From DATGIQ01 sp035295665 (GTDB lineage Bacteria; Planctomycetota; Planctomycetia; Gemmatales; Gemmataceae): 6,955 bases of DNA. Both the position numbers and the translations under genes were made by a program. Under the pieces are notes generated by a model. The model saw only the letters and a program-made list of their open reading frames with translations, searched no databases and was not told the DNA's origin. Positions 5,316 through 6,955 of the stretch are shown piece by piece. The stretch covers positions 1 through 6,955 of the forward strand of contig DATGIQ010000175.1 in the NCBI GenBank assembly GCA_035295665.1. Reading direction: 5' to 3'. Within the stretch, counting starts at the first letter, position 1. The number at the start of each line of letters is the position of its first letter.

Positions 5316-5669
5316 TAAGTTGATTCGCGGCAAGTAGTTGGGACTCGCACGGAATGATGGATCTCCACCTGAGCAGGTGCACAGATCGTGTTCGAGGGCA
5401 CTGTAGATCAGGCCGGGCAGGAGGTCGCTTCGCCCGACCATCCCATGCAACCGCGCGACTGTCTCGTTGTTCGCGCCAGCGGGCACGCCATCTTTAGATA
5501 GTAACCGGCAGCAGCCCGCCTTCTGGAACGGCCGGCGGAAATGCCAGGCGAGATGGAAGATGATGCGCCACCAATTATCGCTGTCCGGCAGTTGCAAATA
5601 TTCGTGGACCGGCTTGGGTAGCTCTCCCAGTACATTATCCCGGTTTTGATGCGTCTGGGAAACCTCCAT
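5256..5669 (-). CDS. Unrecognised reading frame antisense to and beside selC (possibly decayed gene)
   Basis: A 137-residue open frame (ATG at 5669-5667; the frame is open up to a TGA near 5716) that I do not recognise. Readable segments include PVHEYLQLPDSDNWWRIIFH and GRSDLLPGLIYSALEHDL. Third codon positions are clearly more GC-rich than the region as a whole (about three quarters by my hand count over codons between 5370 and 5667), which suggests real or formerly real coding sequence. Against a functional gene: no ribosome binding site, and its last 20 codons are the antisense of the selC gene (5256-5315), ending only at a chance stop there. It is best read as a truncated gene running into selC, or as an unknown small gene with a badly defined end. 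Confidence 0.33.
   Translation of the reverse strand: MEVSQTHQNRDNVLGELPKPVHEYLQLPDSDNWWRIIFHLAWHFRRPFQKAGCCRLLSKDGVPAGANNETVARLHGMVGRSDLLPGLIYSALEHDLCTCSGGDPSFRASPNYLPRINLRKCMGIEPTESFVQTPHWF
5360..5387. repeat. 28-bp interrupted palindrome downstream of selC
   Basis: Inner arms CACCTG-AG-CAGGTG (5366-5379) are nested in outer arms GATCT (5360-5364) and AGATC (5383-5387), with small asymmetric gaps. It starts 44 nt after the tRNA 3' end. There is no T-run, so it is not a classical terminator. It could be a protein-binding site or a structured RNA end. Confidence 0.35.
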
Positions 5670-5830
5670 CAGCCCGGCGGACAAGCGGATCGTACGGTCA
5701 AACGGTACTTTGCCCTTTCACAGCACGGGCATTGCAAGCATTCTGGTCATCGAGGCAGCAGCCAACAAGTGATCGAGGCTCGAAGCTGACTGTGACCTGG
5801 TTCTCATGACCGTCGCGGTGAGGAGACCGA

Positions 5831-6088
5831 TTAGCATCGCATCCGATCCGTGTCCGTGATGATGTAGGTTTCGGGGTTGGCGTTGGCTTGATCGATCACG
5901 TTGGTCGTATCGCCGGCGCCCGGTGCGTTGCCTACAACGGTTACGGGGGTGCGGATGGGGGCCAGCCCGTTGTCCATGTCGCCGATGTTGACCGTGTCGT
6001 TGCCACTTAGGTACACCGCAACGGGCGAGTTGGAGGTCGCGTGCACGTTTGCCGTGTCGTTGCCGAAAAGGGAGCCAACGTCCCTTGT
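5831..6088 (-). pseudogene. Fragment of a planctomycete-type repetitive surface protein
   Basis: The open frame reads FGNDTANVHATSNSPVAVYL and then SGNDTVNIGDMDNGLAPIR, PVTVVGN and INDQ-like VIDQANANPETYIITDTD. This is the repeat style of giant planctomycete cell-surface/adhesin-like proteins (GNDTVNVG ... PVTVNG ... NDQ ... TYTIT). Such proteins are hundreds to thousands of residues long, exported, and often built from calcium-binding-like repeats. Here only about one and a half repeats remain, bounded by TGA at 6091-6089 and TAA at the downstream end, with no start or signal peptide. It follows the CheB-like gene on the same strand after 46 nt, but nothing suggests it is translated. It could be a remnant of a nearby larger gene removed by recombination. 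Confidence 0.65.
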
Positions 6089-6116
6089 TCATTGGAATCG
6101 ATACGAAGCGAAAGAT

Positions 6117-6134
6117 GGTCCGCTTCAGGGGACC
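6117..6134 (-). terminator. Weak hairpin immediately after the CheB-like stop codon
   Basis: GGTCC (6117-6121) and GGACC (6130-6134) form a 5-bp stem with an 8-nt loop directly after the stop; on the minus strand ATCTTTC follows. A second hairpin, AAGGGA/TCCCTT (6068-6073 and 6081-6086), followed by TTC on the minus strand, lies about 50 nt further on. Either could end the transcript, but stems and T-runs are short. Confidence 0.22.
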
Positions 6135-6955
6135 TCATCGCTGATTCCCTCGGCTGCTGGGCTTTTGGGACACAGCCGACTCGAAGCGGAATTGTCTGAT
6201 GTAATCGACAATCGCGGCCGGGATCTGCGTCAAGGGTAAGACCGCGCAGGCGGCCCGGAGGTCCGCGGCCGCCTTGGGCATGCCGTAGACCACGCAGCTG
6301 GCCTGATCCTGAGCGATTGTGTGCCAGCCGAGCTGTCGCAGTTGCAGCATGCCGTGGGCTCCGTCGCTTCCCATGCCCGTCAGTAAGACCGCGACGCCGG
6401 GCCGTGGCCAGGATGCTGCAAGGCTGTGAAAGAATACATCGACGGAAGGACGGTAGGGATAGTCCTGGGGATGGGCGGTGTAGACCAAGCGGTGGTCCGC
6501 GCCCAAGCTCAGATGATCGTCCGTCCCCGCCAAGAGAACCTCGCCTGCCTTCAATTTATCCCCGTTTCCGGCGAGCCTGATCGGAAGCGCACTGTAGCCA
6601 TGCAGCCACAGAGCCAAGCCGGGCGCGAATTCCGCGGCGATATGCTGAATGATGACCACGCCGGCTGGGAAATCCGCCGGCAAGGCCTGCAAGATATGTG
6701 CAAGCGCTTGCGGGCCCCCCGTGGAGGCACCAAGAGCCAGCAGCATGGGGAGACCCGCGGTGGCTCCGGTTGGCGTGTTCCGTTCCGGAAGACACGGACG
6801 TGACAGACAAGCCGAGGCTCCGCCCGATAGGGTCCCAGCCTGGGCCTTTTGCTGGCGGGCCAACTTGGCGATACGCGCCAAGATCCCTTCGCCGTCCTTT
6901 ACCGTACCGTCCGCAGCCAAGGTCGGCGTGTTCACTGCGTCGAGTCCGCCGTAAC
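6135..6955 (-). CDS. cheB: CheB/WspF-type protein-glutamate methylesterase response regulator, 5' end outside window
   Basis: Removes methyl groups from (and deamidates) chemoreceptor glutamates, resetting a chemotaxis or Wsp-like surface-sensing pathway; cytosolic. The frame is open to the window edge. The visible 272 residues start with YGGLDAVNTP, the end of the receiver domain (GALDAVxTP in WspF-like CheB). After a linker rich in Ala, Gly and Ser (about 38-67) comes the methylesterase domain with Ser77 in LGASTGGP (74-81), His104 in IIQHI (101-105) and Asp197 in LTGMGSDGAHG (191-201). The GTG at 6935-6933 could be taken as a start but is an internal Val codon in the conserved DAVNTP. About 100 residues of receiver, with the phosphorylated Asp, should lie outside. 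The C-terminal tail after about residue 256 is polar and variable. No other chemotaxis gene is in view, so CheB versus WspF is undecided. Confidence 0.93.
   Translation of the reverse strand, partial: YGGLDAVNTPTLAADGTVKDGEGILARIAKLARQQKAQAGTLSGGASACLSRPCLPERNTPTGATAGLPMLLALGASTGGPQALAHILQALPADFPAGVVIIQHIAAEFAPGLALWLHGYSALPIRLAGNGDKLKAGEVLLAGTDDHLSLGADHRLVYTAHPQDYPYRPSVDVFFHSLAASWPRPGVAVLLTGMGSDGAHGMLQLRQLGWHTIAQDQASCVVYGMPKAAADLRAACAVLPLTQIPAAIVDYIRQFRFESAVSQKPSSRGNQR

Noticed and set aside
5207..5401. Minus-strand frame with the string SVWESNPLRALF across selC
   Set aside because: This is antisense translation of a tRNA gene, a known source of false proteins.
5718..6092. Minus-strand 124-codon Arg/His-rich frame
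   Set aside because: It is mostly a shifted frame of the surface-repeat fragment, which has the recognisable sequence.
1..6955. CRISPR array, rRNA, complete insertion sequence or origin
   Set aside because: No regularly spaced direct repeats, rRNA cores, transposase motifs or terminal inverted repeats were seen.

Overview
This is a GC-rich bacterial window that most likely comes from a planctomycete, probably a Gemmata-type lineage. The case rests on a gene fragment carrying the GNDTVN-type repeats of giant planctomycete surface proteins, on an integrase remnant with the C-terminal tail style I associate with planctomycete tyrosine recombinases, and on heptameric intergenic repeats. The lineage call is inference from pattern memory, not from a search.

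Left part (1-2339, minus strand): a two-gene RND multidrug efflux operon of the MexEF/OqxAB type. The adaptor (membrane fusion) lipoprotein is followed 37 nt later by the inner-membrane permease, which runs off the left edge. The permease has an unusual Ser/Thr/Gly/Ala/Pro-rich insertion of at least 100 residues in its TolC-docking region. No outer-membrane factor or regulator is inside the window. Upstream of the adaptor lie two closely spaced perfect 6-2-6 palindromes that could be operators.

Centre (2527-4845): a minus-strand HutX/ChuX-like heme-handling protein; a divergent plus-strand DUF1877 (YfbM-family) protein; and a plus-strand dienelactone hydrolase-family enzyme with an intact Cys-Asp-His triad, a GTG start, a good ribosome binding site and a plausible sigma-70-type promoter.

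Right part (4846-6134): a decayed region around a well-formed selenocysteine tRNA gene (selC, anticodon UCA, 5221-5315). A broken tyrosine-recombinase gene that has lost its catalytic core ends against the 5' side of selC. On the other side are an unrecognised minus-strand reading frame with coding-like base use and a broken piece of a surface-repeat protein. This looks like an old integration hotspot at selC.

Right edge (6135-6955, minus strand): the methylesterase domain of a CheB/WspF-type chemotaxis response regulator. The frame stays open through the window edge and includes the end of the receiver domain, so the gene is cut by the window. The genes do not form one pathway; the efflux pair is the only clear operon.
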